Assembly: GCA_025766275.1 (NCBI GenBank)
Contig: JAFKAC010000017.1
Coordinates: 372,001-436,000, forward strand
Source: Lactarius indigo
Taxonomy: Eukaryota; Basidiomycota; Agaricomycetes; Russulales; Russulaceae
Reading direction: 5' to 3'
DNA: 64,000 bases
Shown here piece by piece: positions 35,231-46,139 of this stretch. The notes below the pieces were generated by a model. It had not been told where the DNA came from, did no database searches, and saw only the letters and a program-made list of their open reading frames with translations. Position numbers and translations under genes: made by a program. How positions within the stretch are numbered: the stretch's first letter is position 1; every line of letters starts with the position of its first letter.

Positions 35231-35640
35231 GTCAGCTTTGAGAATCGAATGCAGGAACACACACCTCTAACGCCCCAAGGCACTTTCCAGGCTTACCCCT
35301 TGGCGATAACGTTGTCCTTTGTCGCCAAGCAAGGCCTCGATCAATTGCACTCGGTCTAAACAAATGACATCCAGTCGCTCAGGCATCTTAAACACTCTCA
35401 CTTTCCCCTCTACCCCTCGTCATTCACCATGTTCCTCCTGGGCCTATTCGACTCGCCTACCTACGCGAACAAACCTAACGACGTCTTATCCGATCAAGAC
35501 ACAACCATGCAAATTCAAACTGGTCGCCGCCAGTCAGCGGAGGTTGTTCGACCAATGCAATTTTTGGTGAGTGTGCTTATTCCCAGTCTAAGCCGAAACT
35601 GAACTTAGCGTTTCTCGGATATCCTTTATGTTTGCCGTCG
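35231..35640. other. Spacer
   Basis: No gene supported. A short plus-strand segment near 35429-35510 (MFLLGLFDSPTYANKPNDVL) is coding-like but isolated. Confidence 0.3.
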
Positions 35641-35659
35641 ACTCAGAACCTGGAAATTT

Positions 35660-36085
35660 CACGACAGCAGGTCTTCAAGTTCTTCGAGACCGTCCAGCTT
35701 TGTGTTGTCGTCGGGTACGAATGGTTGAGGCAGGCAAGACCGCCAAGATGGTGCTGAGCGCGGTGCTGGCAAGGAAGATGAGCGCGAAGCCCGACGCAGG
35801 AATGGGCACTGCTCAGGTGTAAGCACCGTCGTCACGTTTGGGTCGCTGGTGAGTCGGTCATCCAAGTTGACGTGTTGACGGCAAACCCAGAGACTGCACG
35901 ACAGCAGGTCTTCAAGTCCTTCAAGACCGTCCAGCTTTGTGCCATCATCGGGTATGAATGGTCGAGGCAGGCAAGACCGCCAAGATGGCGCTGGTGAGGA
36001 CATCGAGCGCGAAGCCCAATGCAGGAATGGGCAGGTGTAAGCACCATCGTCACGTTCGGGTCGCCGGCCATCTGCATTGTTCTTC
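35660..36085. repeat. Imperfect tandem duplication, two units of about 220-237 bp
   Basis: The block starting GCAGGTCTTCAAGT at 35667 recurs at 35904, and the linked blocks AGGCAGGCAAGACCGCCAAG and AAGCACC(G/A)TCGTCACGTT also recur in the same order. Unit spacing is about 237 bp at the left and 219 bp at the right. The phrase GTCAAGACCGCCAAGATGG-like content resembles the Walker A region of a SNF2 helicase gene (ETGLGKT-type), but I could not align it convincingly. No open frame crosses both units. Confidence 0.6.
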
Positions 36086-36305
36086 CCACTAACATTTACA
36101 GGTGCTCCACTTGATTGCGTTTGGGATGGCGCCTTTCTTTGGGGAGACCGCCTTCATCTCTCACCATGGCCCTTGCGGCCCGCACATTAGTAGGTGTGGG
36201 CAGAGGTGGACTCTGAATACTCAAGACACAAGCTCAGCCGGTATGTCATTTCTGCAATCACAGTTTCTGTAGCTAAACATGTTGGTCTTGTAAATACAGA
36301 TGAGT

Positions 36306-39300
36306 CTAGTACGACAATTCCAAGTCAACTTCACCATCAAGACAACATTCATCTGGGGTTAGTAGGGTAAGTCCAGGATGTCTTCGCAAAATATGAACAT
36401 GATCTTTGTAAGTCCAAATCCCAATAAGGCTGACTATAGCTGATGTCTCAAGGGTAAGTACTTCTGATGACCACTTCCCAGACCATCTTCCAAACTTTTG
36501 GTGGCGCTCTATCAATGGATGATAGACAACAAGGGAGAGGCCAGAAACAGTATAGAAGGCTAAGGCCTCTCCAAATATTGGTTTGGTCTTCTCTACCTCT
36601 ATCTCTGTTTCATCTATAGGCTTATCTTTTGACTGTAACAGCCCTAGCTGAGCCTCAAAGTACCTTGAGGAGCGTGAAGTCCTTTTTGAAAGCTCAAAGA
36701 GCTGGCTTGTAAGGGTAACACCATCAGGAAGAGGGCACTTTCCCCAGCGCAAGTATGTGGAACCTGGCTTTATTTCAGGATAAGACAGAATTGCCTGTGA
36801 GTGGTCCTTCAAGTCAGGGTGCTTGTTGGTGATAGGAATTTTTTTGAATAGTGAAGTCCTTTGAGCCCTTGCTTGTGGTTCTGGGGAGAGTGTTGGATAA
36901 GAGAGATGTAGGATTCTAACAGACTGTTTGTCTGTCTTGTATGAGACAATATTTTTGAAGGGGGACTTTTTTGACTTTATACCATGTCCAATATCTCCAA
37001 TGGCCCGCTCACATGTAGCTTGGGAGCCAAATCTGATAGAGCCATTATATGAAATATGGAAGGGAATATGGATGAGCTGAAAGATGCATAGTCTGCAGTG
37101 GGAAACTTTGGATGGGTCATTGCCAACATAGAGATGTTCAAATCCTTGAAGAAAAAGGACAATCTTGTCATAAAGCTTGGCTAAATCATCTCTTGTTCGA
37201 GGGACAGCTGTCATAGCATACTCCACTACATTTGAGAATATGGCAAAGTTCTTGATCACTTCTGGATTGAATCCAAGCTCCAATGTAATAGGGACAATAT
37301 ACCAGTGGAGGAGGGCCATCCATTCAAATATCTTATATTGACTTTGTCGCTTTTTAAATGGATCCCGAATAGGTCCACAGAAGGAGGGGGGGAGTGTCGC
37401 CATAGCACTTTCAACCTCTGCTCCAAGCTTTGAAGCCATATCTTGACCCATAAAGACATCTTCTGACTCAGAGCTAAGTGAGACCCATATATCCCAGATA
37501 TGTGGCATGCAGTTTTCATAGAAGAGATGGAAGGGGTCAAGTGGGAAAAAGAAGGGATGTGAAAAGGCAGGGCTGGCTGCACAAATGGGAAGACCAGAGA
37601 CACCAGTTTCCTTTACAATTGCTGCATACTGTGTCTTATTGCTCTTTGCAGCTTCAAGCCTCTTGACAATTGCCCAGTAGTCTTCTAGAGTTCGAAGTGG
37701 CAAGGCAAAAATGTCATAATCAGGATGATCACTATTGATCTCCTGTTTTTGAGGTGGAGAGATGGGATAGTACTGGGATTTAGCACCTAAGATAAAATAG
37801 TAAGATAAAATGATACAATAATATTTAAGAAATATACTCATACCTCTGTCTTTACTAGTGCGTGCACCCCGCACCATACTAAAATGGCACCCATATATAG
37901 CCATATGTCCCGCCATTCTGCTGAGTTTTGCAGAACCAAGCATATCTCCAAGAACACCACAAAGAAAGACCTTTAAGAGGAAGTGTTGTTCTGAGAGTGC
38001 ATCCCAAGACCATACACCAACACTGAGCCTTGCAAGTTCCTCATAGAGGACATAAATGAATGACTCCACATTTCCAGGTGAAGAGGGCCCAGGAATGACA
38101 AGTGGAATGATGATGTTGGCAGCCTTAGACCGCATGTTGGGAGGAAGGTTTAAAATTGTGACAACAAGGACCCATACATCAGACTGCTTCTTCATAGTGA
38201 GCTGAGCGCCATCACCTGAGATAGTTATTGCAGTGTCTCTGGGATCTTGGAATAAATAGGAGTGATTAATATGACTAATGGAGTCAGAGAAATCTGAGTG
38301 TGTGGTGGGGGATAAATCAGGCTCTAGCTCTTTCAGAGCCTTTTGTAAGTGCTCATGTCGGTATTGCATAGCTTTCGCCATGTTCTGATTCATATAGAAT
38401 GACTGGATAATAGGGGCAATGGGGGTGTAGAACATTTGAGCCCTTGGATGACCATTCTTGTCATAGCGCTGCTGGCCACATGGCCCAAGCTGTTTGTTGC
38501 GAATATAGGTGCATGAAGAAAGGTCTTTAAACTCTCCAGTGAAGGCCATGCAGCTTTTAGGGCACATGTCAACCAGCTGAGATGACAGCCCTGTAAGCTC
38601 TATGGCAAGCTTCCGCACCATATATAGGCTGAGGATCTCAATGCCTGTAGCCTCTTGAAGGACATGTGCATGGAGCTTGTATGCCTTCACAGTACCGCGT
38701 GAGTCGACCCAGGCAATGTAGTGCTTTAAAGACAGTGCCTCATCTTGGGTAAGCATACGACCTCAAGGGTCATCAATGGGTGGGTGATTGGGAAGGGTAT
38801 AGCCAGATAAAAGCTGTGTCCAAAGTCGTCTCACAACTTCTGGAAAGTCAGCACCACCAAAGTCATCGCCCTCATCAGAACTGACATCAGCTGGCTCCCC
38901 CTCAAAAAAGGAGCTGGGGGACACCAAAGCAGGATGAAGCTCAGCCTCAGCCTCATCATCAGAGTCAGAGTCAGAGCCAGAGCCAAAGCCAGAGCCCACA
39001 AATCCAGAGCCAGCCTCAGACAGTGCAGTGGGGTCCATCTCTGAGTCAGAGACATTCGGGTCCATCCCTAGATAAGCCAGATCAGGAGAGCCTAGATCAA
39101 AGTCCATATCAGGACTAAAAAGATCTAACATCATGCAGCAGTAAGCATGGACATCACTTTATATTAGAATAATACACTTACCAGGCTCCACAGCGTCCCC
39201 TTGATGGTGATCAGGCTGCCCGAAATCCTCGGAGTCGGTGTTAGTCAGCTGGACTGGTGGATCTGTGCCGCTTTAGGGTTAAAAATAATAATAATAATAA

Positions 39301-39587
39301 TAATAATAATCGTAATACATACCTTCTGGTTCCTCTGAGCAAGATCTATCAACATCTGGTACTGCAGAAAGCAGCCCAGAGCCTCCATGGAGTTGGGACA
39401 GAAGGTGGATGGTCTGGTCAACGTGCGATTGCATGAGATGGGCAGAATCGGCGTCCGGTGGGAGGGATTGTAGAAAGAGTCGATCTTGATCCAAATGGGC
39501 CTCAATTGTGCGTTTGGTGACACATTTTGAACTTCCATAGCACTTGGAGCATGGGCAGGTGTGTCTTGAAGTAGCTTGAGGCGTCAT
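36306..39587 (-). pseudogene. Tnp2-type transposase, copy 2, four exons, one in-frame stop
   Basis: Minus-strand exons 39323-39587, 39182-39262, 37844-39124 and 36306-37786 join in frame to 1036 codons. The N terminus has a zinc-ribbon-like CPCSKCYGSSKCVTKRTIEAH motif typical of fungal Tnp2 proteins; exons 2-3 encode an acidic Asp/Ser-rich linker. The core has SGDGAQL, VIPLVIPGPSSPGN, the RMAGHMAIYGCHF zinc-type block, FPLDPFHLFYENCMP and QATCERAIGDIG. TGA at 38763-38765 is the only stop. The last intron (57 bp, 37787-37843) is a multiple of three with no stop, so it can be mistaken for coding; removing it restores the expected spacing. It is only distantly similar to the copy at 14722-17895. 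A partner gene is transcribed in the opposite direction from 39778. Confidence 0.82.
39283..39310. repeat. AAT microsatellite in a transposase intron
   Basis: About nine ATA/AAT units lie within the first intron of the Tnp2 gene. Length is likely polymorphic. Confidence 0.9.
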
Positions 39588-39777
39588 AGTTACACAGTTG
39601 ATGAGAGTATGGTATATTTGTGTAGGCGTGAGGGCGACTGTGAGGGCAAGCGGACTTTGGTGCAGAGTGTGAGTATGGCACGTGTTCATATGACTTCTGC
39701 TCGCCTCAGTATAATTTTTTTCTGTCTTGCCTCTATACGCGCATATAGCTCATACAGCCGCCTCGCCTCCAAACAAA
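39588..39777. promoter_or_regulatory. Intergenic region between divergent transposase and partner gene
   Basis: 190 bp separate the two ATG codons. It contains TATAATTTTTTT (about 39710) and CGCATATAGC (about 39740). A shared promoter and a common origin as one mobile unit are inferred from the head-to-head layout. Confidence 0.4.
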
Positions 39778-41313
39778 ATGTCTGACCTTGAGGAAGATGG
39801 AAATGAGTATGGCGATGACTTCGACAACACCCCTCCCGGGCTCTTTCTGCCGCACTTGGAAACAGTACCCAACCGTGATGACGAGGACGAGTACATGCCA
39901 AAACCCCCACTGAGGAGGTCAAGACCCCCAATAGACTTTTCTGCACGACGCTCAACCGCCGACACCGACCTGAACTTCTCTGCGACTGGTTTCGCTCCTT
40001 CACGTTCCCACATGTCAGGCTCGACATTACACTCCAGTCTTCGTCCTTCAATGGCACATTTGTTTCCGCGCAACACCTCTCTTAATTCGGATCCACTGGC
40101 AAGGCTCTCTCTTGATGCTATTGCAGCACTCACCGACTCTGAACTTCATCATAACCCTCACTACCGCAAACTTCACCGAGATCATGACCACCTGGCCTCC
40201 GTCCTTTCCACGTACGTAGAACGGGATCTCGCAGAGTATCGTACCGCGAAGAGCGAAGGCCTGGTCCCTGACATGTACCAAGGTGCGTGGTAACTTGCTT
40301 CTGAACCCAGGTAATCACTGACTTGACTCCATGGCAGGGGTACCCCGCAGTGTGAATTCCTGCCGCGCGGACTCTCGTAGTGCAGACTCTCGTGCATCAT
40401 CATTGGGGCCAAGCAATTCTGCTTCACAACAGACAGGAATGGACGTCGTTCCGGGCAAGTCCCTCCAAAATATCCTTGACGGCGTGGAGGTGCCGTACGA
40501 GCGCCCAGATTTTCTTCTGATAACCGTGCTTTGGGATTTTGAAGACTGTCAAACCGACAAGACGCAGGGAGATATCATCACGAAGAAAAACAAATGTCGA
40601 CCGAAAATGGCTATCGCTCTCCACTGCCCAAATGGCAAGGTAGTCTCAAGCCTTGAATACTCAAACATACGACGTTCGGCAGACATTATCATTCAGAAAC
40701 TTATCAGCTTTGTTAACTCGGACCCCCGGTCGGCCGCGTGTGCTAGTGGCCGGATCAAGACGTTCATCAAGAAGCATTTTGCGGCCGAGTATGGTTGAGC
40801 CGTGCTCGACCTTGAAGCTGAGCAGAAGCTCCTTCGTCTGTGTTTGGCTCATTGGAAGGCTGACGCCATGATCACCAAGGTCTTCATGCAGCGAGCGAAA
40901 GCCGAGGCAGAGGCGAATTCCGCACCTCCCACATCCCAACAGTTCAACCAATCCCTGGAGCCACCGACTGCGTTCATCCCGCAAATTCAGGAGGTGGTGC
41001 CCACGAAGGCGGCGAAGTGGGCTTTTGAGTTGAGCCCTGGCCCCAAATCACCTTTGGCATCACACGCTCAAAAGCGCAGCAAAGACAACACCGTGTCAGT
41101 GGTCTCCGGACAGAAGACTGCAAACTCTACAGTGCCCTCAATCCGTGAGTGCTCTGCTCGATAAAGTCCAAACCTGCTGACAAGTGGTACTCGTGCACAG
41201 AGAACCATCGTCCCACTGCACGCAAGATCACTCCCACATTCCTTAGCCGTGCCAAGGTGACCTGTGCGGAACCTGTGGCAACGAGTCTTCGTTCTCTTCA
41301 CATTGACCCATCA
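39778..41313 (+). pseudogene. Partner gene of the Tnp2 element, unrecognised, cut by Copia insertion
   Basis: Exons 39778-40282, 40338-41144 and 41201 onward keep one frame through GTGCGT..GGCAG and GTGAGT..CACAG introns. TGA at 40796-40798 interrupts exon 2, and a Copia LTR truncates exon 3 at about 41318. The N-terminal 150 residues are acidic and Ser/Arg-rich. A folded part follows, with YERPDFLLITVLWDFEDCQ, then SSLEYSNIRRSADIIIQKL, DLEAEQKLLRLCLAHWKADAM and a C-terminal ELSPGPKSP..QKRSK motif. I recall similar multi-copy proteins in Agaricomycetes but know of no assigned function. A role comparable to the accessory protein of plant En/Spm (TnpA) is a hypothesis based only on position. 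Confidence 0.6.
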
Positions 41314-41317
41314 GGTG

Positions 41318-41718
41318 TGTTGGAACATGATAAGTACATAAGGACCTTATCTATAGCAGTTACGACATTACGGTACTATGTTTACCATATTAGGCAAGTC
41401 AGGATACGTACGGTAGTGGGCGTATCATGTCCGGTGATGAGGAGAAGTCTCATGACTGTCTCAGAAGTGTGAAACACATCGGGTGTGTGTAAAAACGCGA
41501 TATTGTGGACACCTTTACTCATCACTTTTGCGCAAATGGACATGGTGGGGCCATAGAGCATAAATATCCTCCTATGGGGAGGGAGGCGAATACAGAACTT
41601 CACCCCTCTTCACTTGTGCACACTCTCCCCTCTAAAACAGTCTCTCAACCTACTGCAAAGGTGAGAACGTCCCTCCTGCGTGCTGCGCTTTAGCCTGTAA
41701 GGCTTTTGCTGCACAACA
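41318..41718 (+). repeat. 5' LTR of the Copia element
   Basis: 401 bp with TGTTGGAACATG..GCTGCACAACA ends. It is the same length as the inverted solo copy at 45739-46139 and nearly identical to it. The left flank is AGGTG (41313-41317); the matching right duplication is lost with the 3' end. Confidence 0.88.
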
Positions 41719-41730
41719 GGTTATGGGCCC
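41719..41730 (+). promoter_or_regulatory. Primer site matching the anticodon arm of initiator tRNA-Met
   Basis: GGTTATGGGCCC follows the LTR directly. Its complement GGGCCCATAACC contains the CAU anticodon in its loop, the sequence expected for eukaryotic initiator tRNA-Met. Several Copia elements prime from a cleaved half of that tRNA. The match is from memory of the tRNA, so medium confidence. Confidence 0.6.
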
Positions 41731-42095
41731 TGTTACAGGGCTTGCCGTTGCACTTCTTGACAAAGTAGCATCCAGTGGTGGCGCACTCATACTATCTGTA
41801 TCTCCTATGGAAGAGCAGATTTGTTATGAGACATAGCCAACAGACCCTGGAAGGCGCCCTGGTTCATAACAGACCCAGTATTGTACTCTAGAGGAGTACA
41901 CAGACTTGGCCCACTGTCTAACGTTGACATGGTCGAGCAGTTCTTTTGGCATAGACTATGGTAGTCTCCAAAGACCAAAGTCTGCAGAGTTCGCTCTGTA
42001 GTCGAATGGATTAATGCTGGCTTTATTATTTCACTCAGTATTACGATGAAACTCTGATACTGACGTTCTCAAAGCCAACAGATTTATCACCAACT

Positions 42096-45000
42096 ATGTC
42101 CTCGCAACTTACTGCTCTTGTCCCCGTGTTCGATGGCTCTAACTGGGCCATCTGGTCAAATGCCATGCAAGCCTTTTTCATGTCCCAAGGACTCTGGGGT
42201 TATGTTGATGGATCTATCCCTCTCGACACAACCGCCGCTGCCGACGTTCAAGCTGCTTGGCGTCGTAGTGATGAAATGGCTAGGGGTAATCTTACCCTTC
42301 GTCTTTCTCCTGCGATCCAGCAAGCTGTTACTGGTACCTCTGCCCAGGTTCTCTGGAATGCGGTTAAAGATCGTTATGGAGCGGTCTCTTTACCCCGCAT
42401 CTACAAGGACTTTAAAGAAGCAATTTCTATTCGCTTCAATCCTAACCAGAACCCTGTTGCAACATTTGAGAAGATGGCAGCTGCCTTTTCTCGTCTCGGT
42501 GCAATAACTGTCGGCACTGGTGCTAATGCTACGACGCTTGCTATAAAGCCCCCCCTTCAGGTGTTAATCGCCATGTCCGCTCTTCCTCAGAAATGGGAGA
42601 ATCTCATTCCCATTATCTGTAGTGCCACTGCCACTACAGATCTCAAACTTGACTCAGTTGCTTCTGTAGTCATTGGGCAGTTTGAGACCAAAACTAATCA
42701 CGGACAGCATAAGGGTGCTCATAACGCGCAGAAGCTTTCTGCTGTTAAGCGCAAGCGCAATAACCCTCGCTTTTCTAAGCAGGGTAGTCAGCAGCAGCTG
42801 CAGCCTTCTACTTCCAATGCCCCTGGCCCGTCTTCTCAGCAGCAGCCTAACCGGCAGCGCGGAGGACGTGGATCCGGTCATGGCAGAGGAAAAGGGAAAG
42901 GCAAAGCGCGTGGCGGCACTCCCCAGTATTCCCACATAGCTTCCATTGCCCCACTATCTCCACCTACTTCTCACAAGGTGATCCATATTGGGTCATCTGG
43001 GGTCTCTACTCGTACAGAAGTCGAATCCTCTACCCCTCAGAGGTCTCCCAGCTTCTTTCCTTCTGTTAATACTGCTATGACGCTCGCAGAGCGGCTGAAT
43101 GTACCCGCTACAGTTCAGACTGCAAAGACGCTTGAGCAGCGCTTCGCCGATGTGGATGCACAAATGCGCCCTCGGATTGAGAAGTTTATTGACAGAGAAT
43201 ACGACTCCGATTTCGACGTTGATATGTCGCGACTGCCTCCAGTGGGCGCACAACCAATAGTTGATATTGAGAGTCTAGACGACTCTGAGATTGCCGCCTA
43301 TTGCAGTGAGTCATCTAATGCCCTGCAAATAGACTTAAGTGATTTGACAGTATCGGATCTTGACTCGGTAACAGATTGCCGAGCTCAGACTCCTGATTAC
43401 GTCGATCCGGAGACAGTTGAGGCAGACGAGATAACAAAAATGTGGGAACAACCGGGATTTACTGGTTCCGGTTCTATTCCAAGAGTTCCTTCTCACAAAC
43501 TAATTCTTGCCGCATGGACTAGAAACCAGCAATTCCTACAATCTCAGGGGCTTCCAACGCACCCCGACTTTGGTACTTTGGTATCTCCGCCGGGCTCGCG
43601 GGCAGAAACCCCCGAACACTTTCTAACCGGTCCAGATGAGGTCCTGGATTGGGGTTCCGATGAAGAAGAGTACGTAACTCCTTCATTTTGCTTATTACAT
43701 GCTGACAATGTTCTAGAATTAGCCCTGCCCCCAAGAAGTCTAAAGGGTGGCAGATTTAATAATAACGTAGTAGTGTCGCATGTAACAAAGTTGTCTGAAA
43801 TGTACAAAATTAGCAGCGCTCTTCTCGATTTTCTTGAGTGTGAGCATAATGAGTACTTCAGTCAATGCGCAGAATGTCTGAAGCGTACAAAAAATATGTG
43901 GCTCCTTGACTCAGGAGCCTCAGCACATTTTACCAACCAAATTAGTGATTTTATCAAGTATAAGTCACTACCCAAGTCTGAAAGAATACCTGTTAAAACT
44001 GCGGCTCACATGATATATGTTGAAGGAATAGGAACTGTCTTGCTTGAGCATTATCTCGCAGATAAGCTTGTAACTACACGAGTTCATCCAGTCTTTCACA
44101 TACCCTCTATGAGCACACGGCTTTTATCAATGGGAGTCTTTCTACAGCAAGGATTGCGCGTTTTGGGGAATTCGCAGCATATAACCTTGCTAAGAAAAAA
44201 TAAAACAATTGTCCAATGTAAACCCCTAGTTCACGGACAATCTCTATATTGGCTAGATGCCTCTATTTCTACTCTAATTGAGTCGCAATATGCAAACATA
44301 TCTGCATTGCAAAATGTAGATTATGACCTTATGCATCGTCGCCTTGGACACCCATCTAAAGAGGTTCTAAGACGATCTAAGGAAAACACTAAGGGTTTCC
44401 CTGACGGGATTGTAATTCCCACCTCTGATAAACTATGTCCAGGATGTGCGCAAGGAAAAATGCCTGCAGCATCTCATCCGCCTTCTGAAACTAGGGCTAA
44501 AGCTTCTTTTAATCGAATTCATTCCAATTTAAAAAGCTTCCCTATACCGTCGTATCACAAGTACAAGTATTTTATTGTCTTCTTTGACAATTATACTTCC
44601 TTTGCTTGGATCACTCTTTTATGGGACAAAGCCTCTGCTATTACTGCTTTAAAGCAGTGGCTTGCGTTAATAAAAAATCAATTTAACGCTACCATAAAAG
44701 AATGGATGTCTGATGCCGGCGGTGAATATAAGTCAGATGCTTTCCTTAAGCAATTAAAGGATGCCGGCATTACAGTGCTACAGTCTGCGCCACATACGCC
44801 ACAACAAAATGGGCGCGCTGAGCGCTTTATGCGCACCATAATGGACAAAGCTCAGGCTATGCGCCTTGATGCTTGTTTACCTCAGAGTTGGTGGGAATTT
44901 GCAGTCTTACACGCTACACATTGTTACAATAGAACTCCAATTAGTCGCCTTCAATGGCAGACTCCTTATAAACTATTGAACAATGAAGTACCTGATATTT

Positions 45001-45329
45001 CTCATCTTCGAGTGTTTGGTTCAGGTGCATATGTCCATATCCCTGAGGCTCGCCGGGTTAATAAACTTTCCCCTAAAAGCGAACTCATGATCTACCTTGG
45101 TAGAGGATCTGGGATGAAGGCTGATGTCTTCATGCGCACACCCAATACCTTGTTCTATTCGGACAAAGCACTCTTTGATGAAGGACTATTTCCTAAGTGT
45201 CCTTCTGACAGCGTCAGGAGTAAACCTAAAGGTGTAACTCAGTTAGATGATACAGCTTCAGATGATGAGCTGTCTGTAGACGATACCACTCCTGGTACGA
45301 ACGCCTCCGTCCGGCGCGGTAGATCGTAG
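42096..45329 (+). CDS. Copia Gag-protease-integrase frame, 1077 codons, no reverse transcriptase
   Basis: Domains: Copia-type Gag (about 1-200, starting LVPVFDGSNWAIWSNAMQAF); a basic RGG/GRGKGK region (about 245-275) where a CCHC knuckle is usual; a long acidic spacer; protease with Asp605 in LLDSGASAHF; pre-integrase zinc region (H..H..CPGCAQGK); integrase core with Asp873 in SDAGGEY and Glu909 in NGRAERF, 35 residues apart as in DD35E enzymes. The first catalytic Asp is Asn811 (HSN where HSD/HTD is expected), which should kill integration. The last dozen or so codons (from about 45295) read through into flanking chitin synthase DNA and are not element sequence. Confidence 0.85.
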   Translation: MSSQLTALVPVFDGSNWAIWSNAMQAFFMSQGLWGYVDGSIPLDTTAAADVQAAWRRSDEMARGNLTLRLSPAIQQAVTGTSAQVLWNAVKDRYGAVSLPRIYKDFKEAISIRFNPNQNPVATFEKMAAAFSRLGAITVGTGANATTLAIKPPLQVLIAMSALPQKWENLIPIICSATATTDLKLDSVASVVIGQFETKTNHGQHKGAHNAQKLSAVKRKRNNPRFSKQGSQQQLQPSTSNAPGPSSQQQPNRQRGGRGSGHGRGKGKGKARGGTPQYSHIASIAPLSPPTSHKVIHIGSSGVSTRTEVESSTPQRSPSFFPSVNTAMTLAERLNVPATVQTAKTLEQRFADVDAQMRPRIEKFIDREYDSDFDVDMSRLPPVGAQPIVDIESLDDSEIAAYCSESSNALQIDLSDLTVSDLDSVTDCRAQTPDYVDPETVEADEITKMWEQPGFTGSGSIPRVPSHKLILAAWTRNQQFLQSQGLPTHPDFGTLVSPPGSRAETPEHFLTGPDEVLDWGSDEEEYVTPSFCLLHADNVLELALPPRSLKGGRFNNNVVVSHVTKLSEMYKISSALLDFLECEHNEYFSQCAECLKRTKNMWLLDSGASAHFTNQISDFIKYKSLPKSERIPVKTAAHMIYVEGIGTVLLEHYLADKLVTTRVHPVFHIPSMSTRLLSMGVFLQQGLRVLGNSQHITLLRKNKTIVQCKPLVHGQSLYWLDASISTLIESQYANISALQNVDYDLMHRRLGHPSKEVLRRSKENTKGFPDGIVIPTSDKLCPGCAQGKMPAASHPPSETRAKASFNRIHSNLKSFPIPSYHKYKYFIVFFDNYTSFAWITLLWDKASAITALKQWLALIKNQFNATIKEWMSDAGGEYKSDAFLKQLKDAGITVLQSAPHTPQQNGRAERFMRTIMDKAQAMRLDACLPQSWWEFAVLHATHCYNRTPISRLQWQTPYKLLNNEVPDISHLRVFGSGAYVHIPEARRVNKLSPKSELMIYLGRGSGMKADVFMRTPNTLFYSDKALFDEGLFPKCPSDSVRSKPKGVTQLDDTASDDELSVDDTTPGTNASVRRGRS

Positions 45330-45733
45330 TGCACCTGGAAGAGCATGAAGACGTTATCCTTGAAGTAGTTGGGATCACCCGTCACGACCGAGTAGCGCAC
45401 GTGCGTAAAGGCGGGGGAGAGACGTCAAGATAAGATACACTGAAGGATTGGCTTTGCGAGGAGGCGATGTGCGGTTGTAGGATCGGTGGTGAAAGGGTTT
45501 GGAGTGGAAAAGAGGGATAGAGTAGCGGTCATGGCGATTGGGAAGAAGAGGAGATTAAGCTTGGTAGGACATGGCGAAAGGAGAATAGTCTGATTGGTAC
45601 AACTGAAGGGGAGTCGGCCCTAGTGGGCTCGTAGGTGGAGTGTGATCCAACTCCAAGAGGAACGGAAATGAGAGGAGAGGCAAAGCCAAAGGCCAGGGGA
45701 ACGGGCCGCGAGACCGCAACAAGAAATAACAGG
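45298..45733 (-). pseudogene. Chitin synthase fragment, copy 2
   Basis: Minus-strand translation of 45298-45413 reads FTHVRYSVVTGDPNYFKDNV and on to VHYDLPRRTEAFV, the conserved N-terminal block of fungal chitin synthases. Upstream (right) it matches the 5' flank of copy 1 at about 14050-14240 (GATACACTGAAGGA, GGTGGTGAAAGGGT, TTAAGCTTGGTAGG-type blocks), with the exon that holds RYGRIPQRVPRR deleted. The left edge is the break of the Copia element. Removing the solo LTR (45739-46139) shows the fragment continuing into 46145 and beyond. Confidence 0.7.
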
Positions 45734-45738
45734 AGGCG

Positions 45739-46139
45739 TGTTGCGCAGCAAAAGCCTTACAGGCTAAAGCGCAGCACGCAGGAGGGACGTTCTCACCTTT
45801 GCAGTAGGTTGAGAGACTGTTTTAGAGGGGAGAGTGTGCACAAGTGAAGAGAGGTGAAGTTCTGTATTCGCCTCCCTCCCCATAGGAGGATATTTATGCT
45901 CTATGGCCCCACCATGTCCATTTGCACAAAAGTGATGAGTAAAGGTGTCCACAATATCGCGTTTTTACACACGCCTGATGTGTTTCACGCTTCTGAGACA
46001 GTCATGAGACTTCTCCTCATCACCGGACATGATACGCCCACTACCGTACGTATCCTGACTTGCCTAATATGGTAAACATAGTACCGTAATGTCGTAACTG
46101 CTATAGATAAGGTCCTTATGTACTTATCATGTTCCAACA
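45739..46139 (-). repeat. Solo Copia LTR, inverted
   Basis: 401 bp, reverse orientation to 41318-41718, with a perfect AGGCG duplication on both sides (45734-45738 and 46140-46144). It is therefore an independent insertion into the chitin synthase flank. Confidence 0.88.

Larger units (their letters stand above)
41318..45297 (+). mobile_element. Ty1/Copia element, truncated after integrase
   Basis: A complete 5' LTR (41318-41718), a primer site at 41719-41730 and a gag-pol frame up to the integrase are present. Reverse transcriptase, RNase H and 3' LTR are missing. The element ends abruptly near 45297, where minus-strand chitin synthase sequence begins. The next LTR of the same family (45739-46139) is inverted and has its own target duplication, so it is not the partner LTR. 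Confidence 0.85.

Noticed and set aside
39283..39310. Poly-Tyr tail predicted by reading through the AAT repeat.
   Set aside because: The repeat lies in a GTATGT-started intron of the transposase gene; the tail is a translation artefact.
41318..46139. Inverted 401-bp repeats with near-matching flanks (AGGTG/AGGCG), looking like a 4.8-kb DNA transposon with long terminal inverted repeats.
   Set aside because: The right repeat has its own perfect AGGCG duplication on both sides and the left one is followed by a retroviral-type primer site and gag, so they are two separate LTR insertions.
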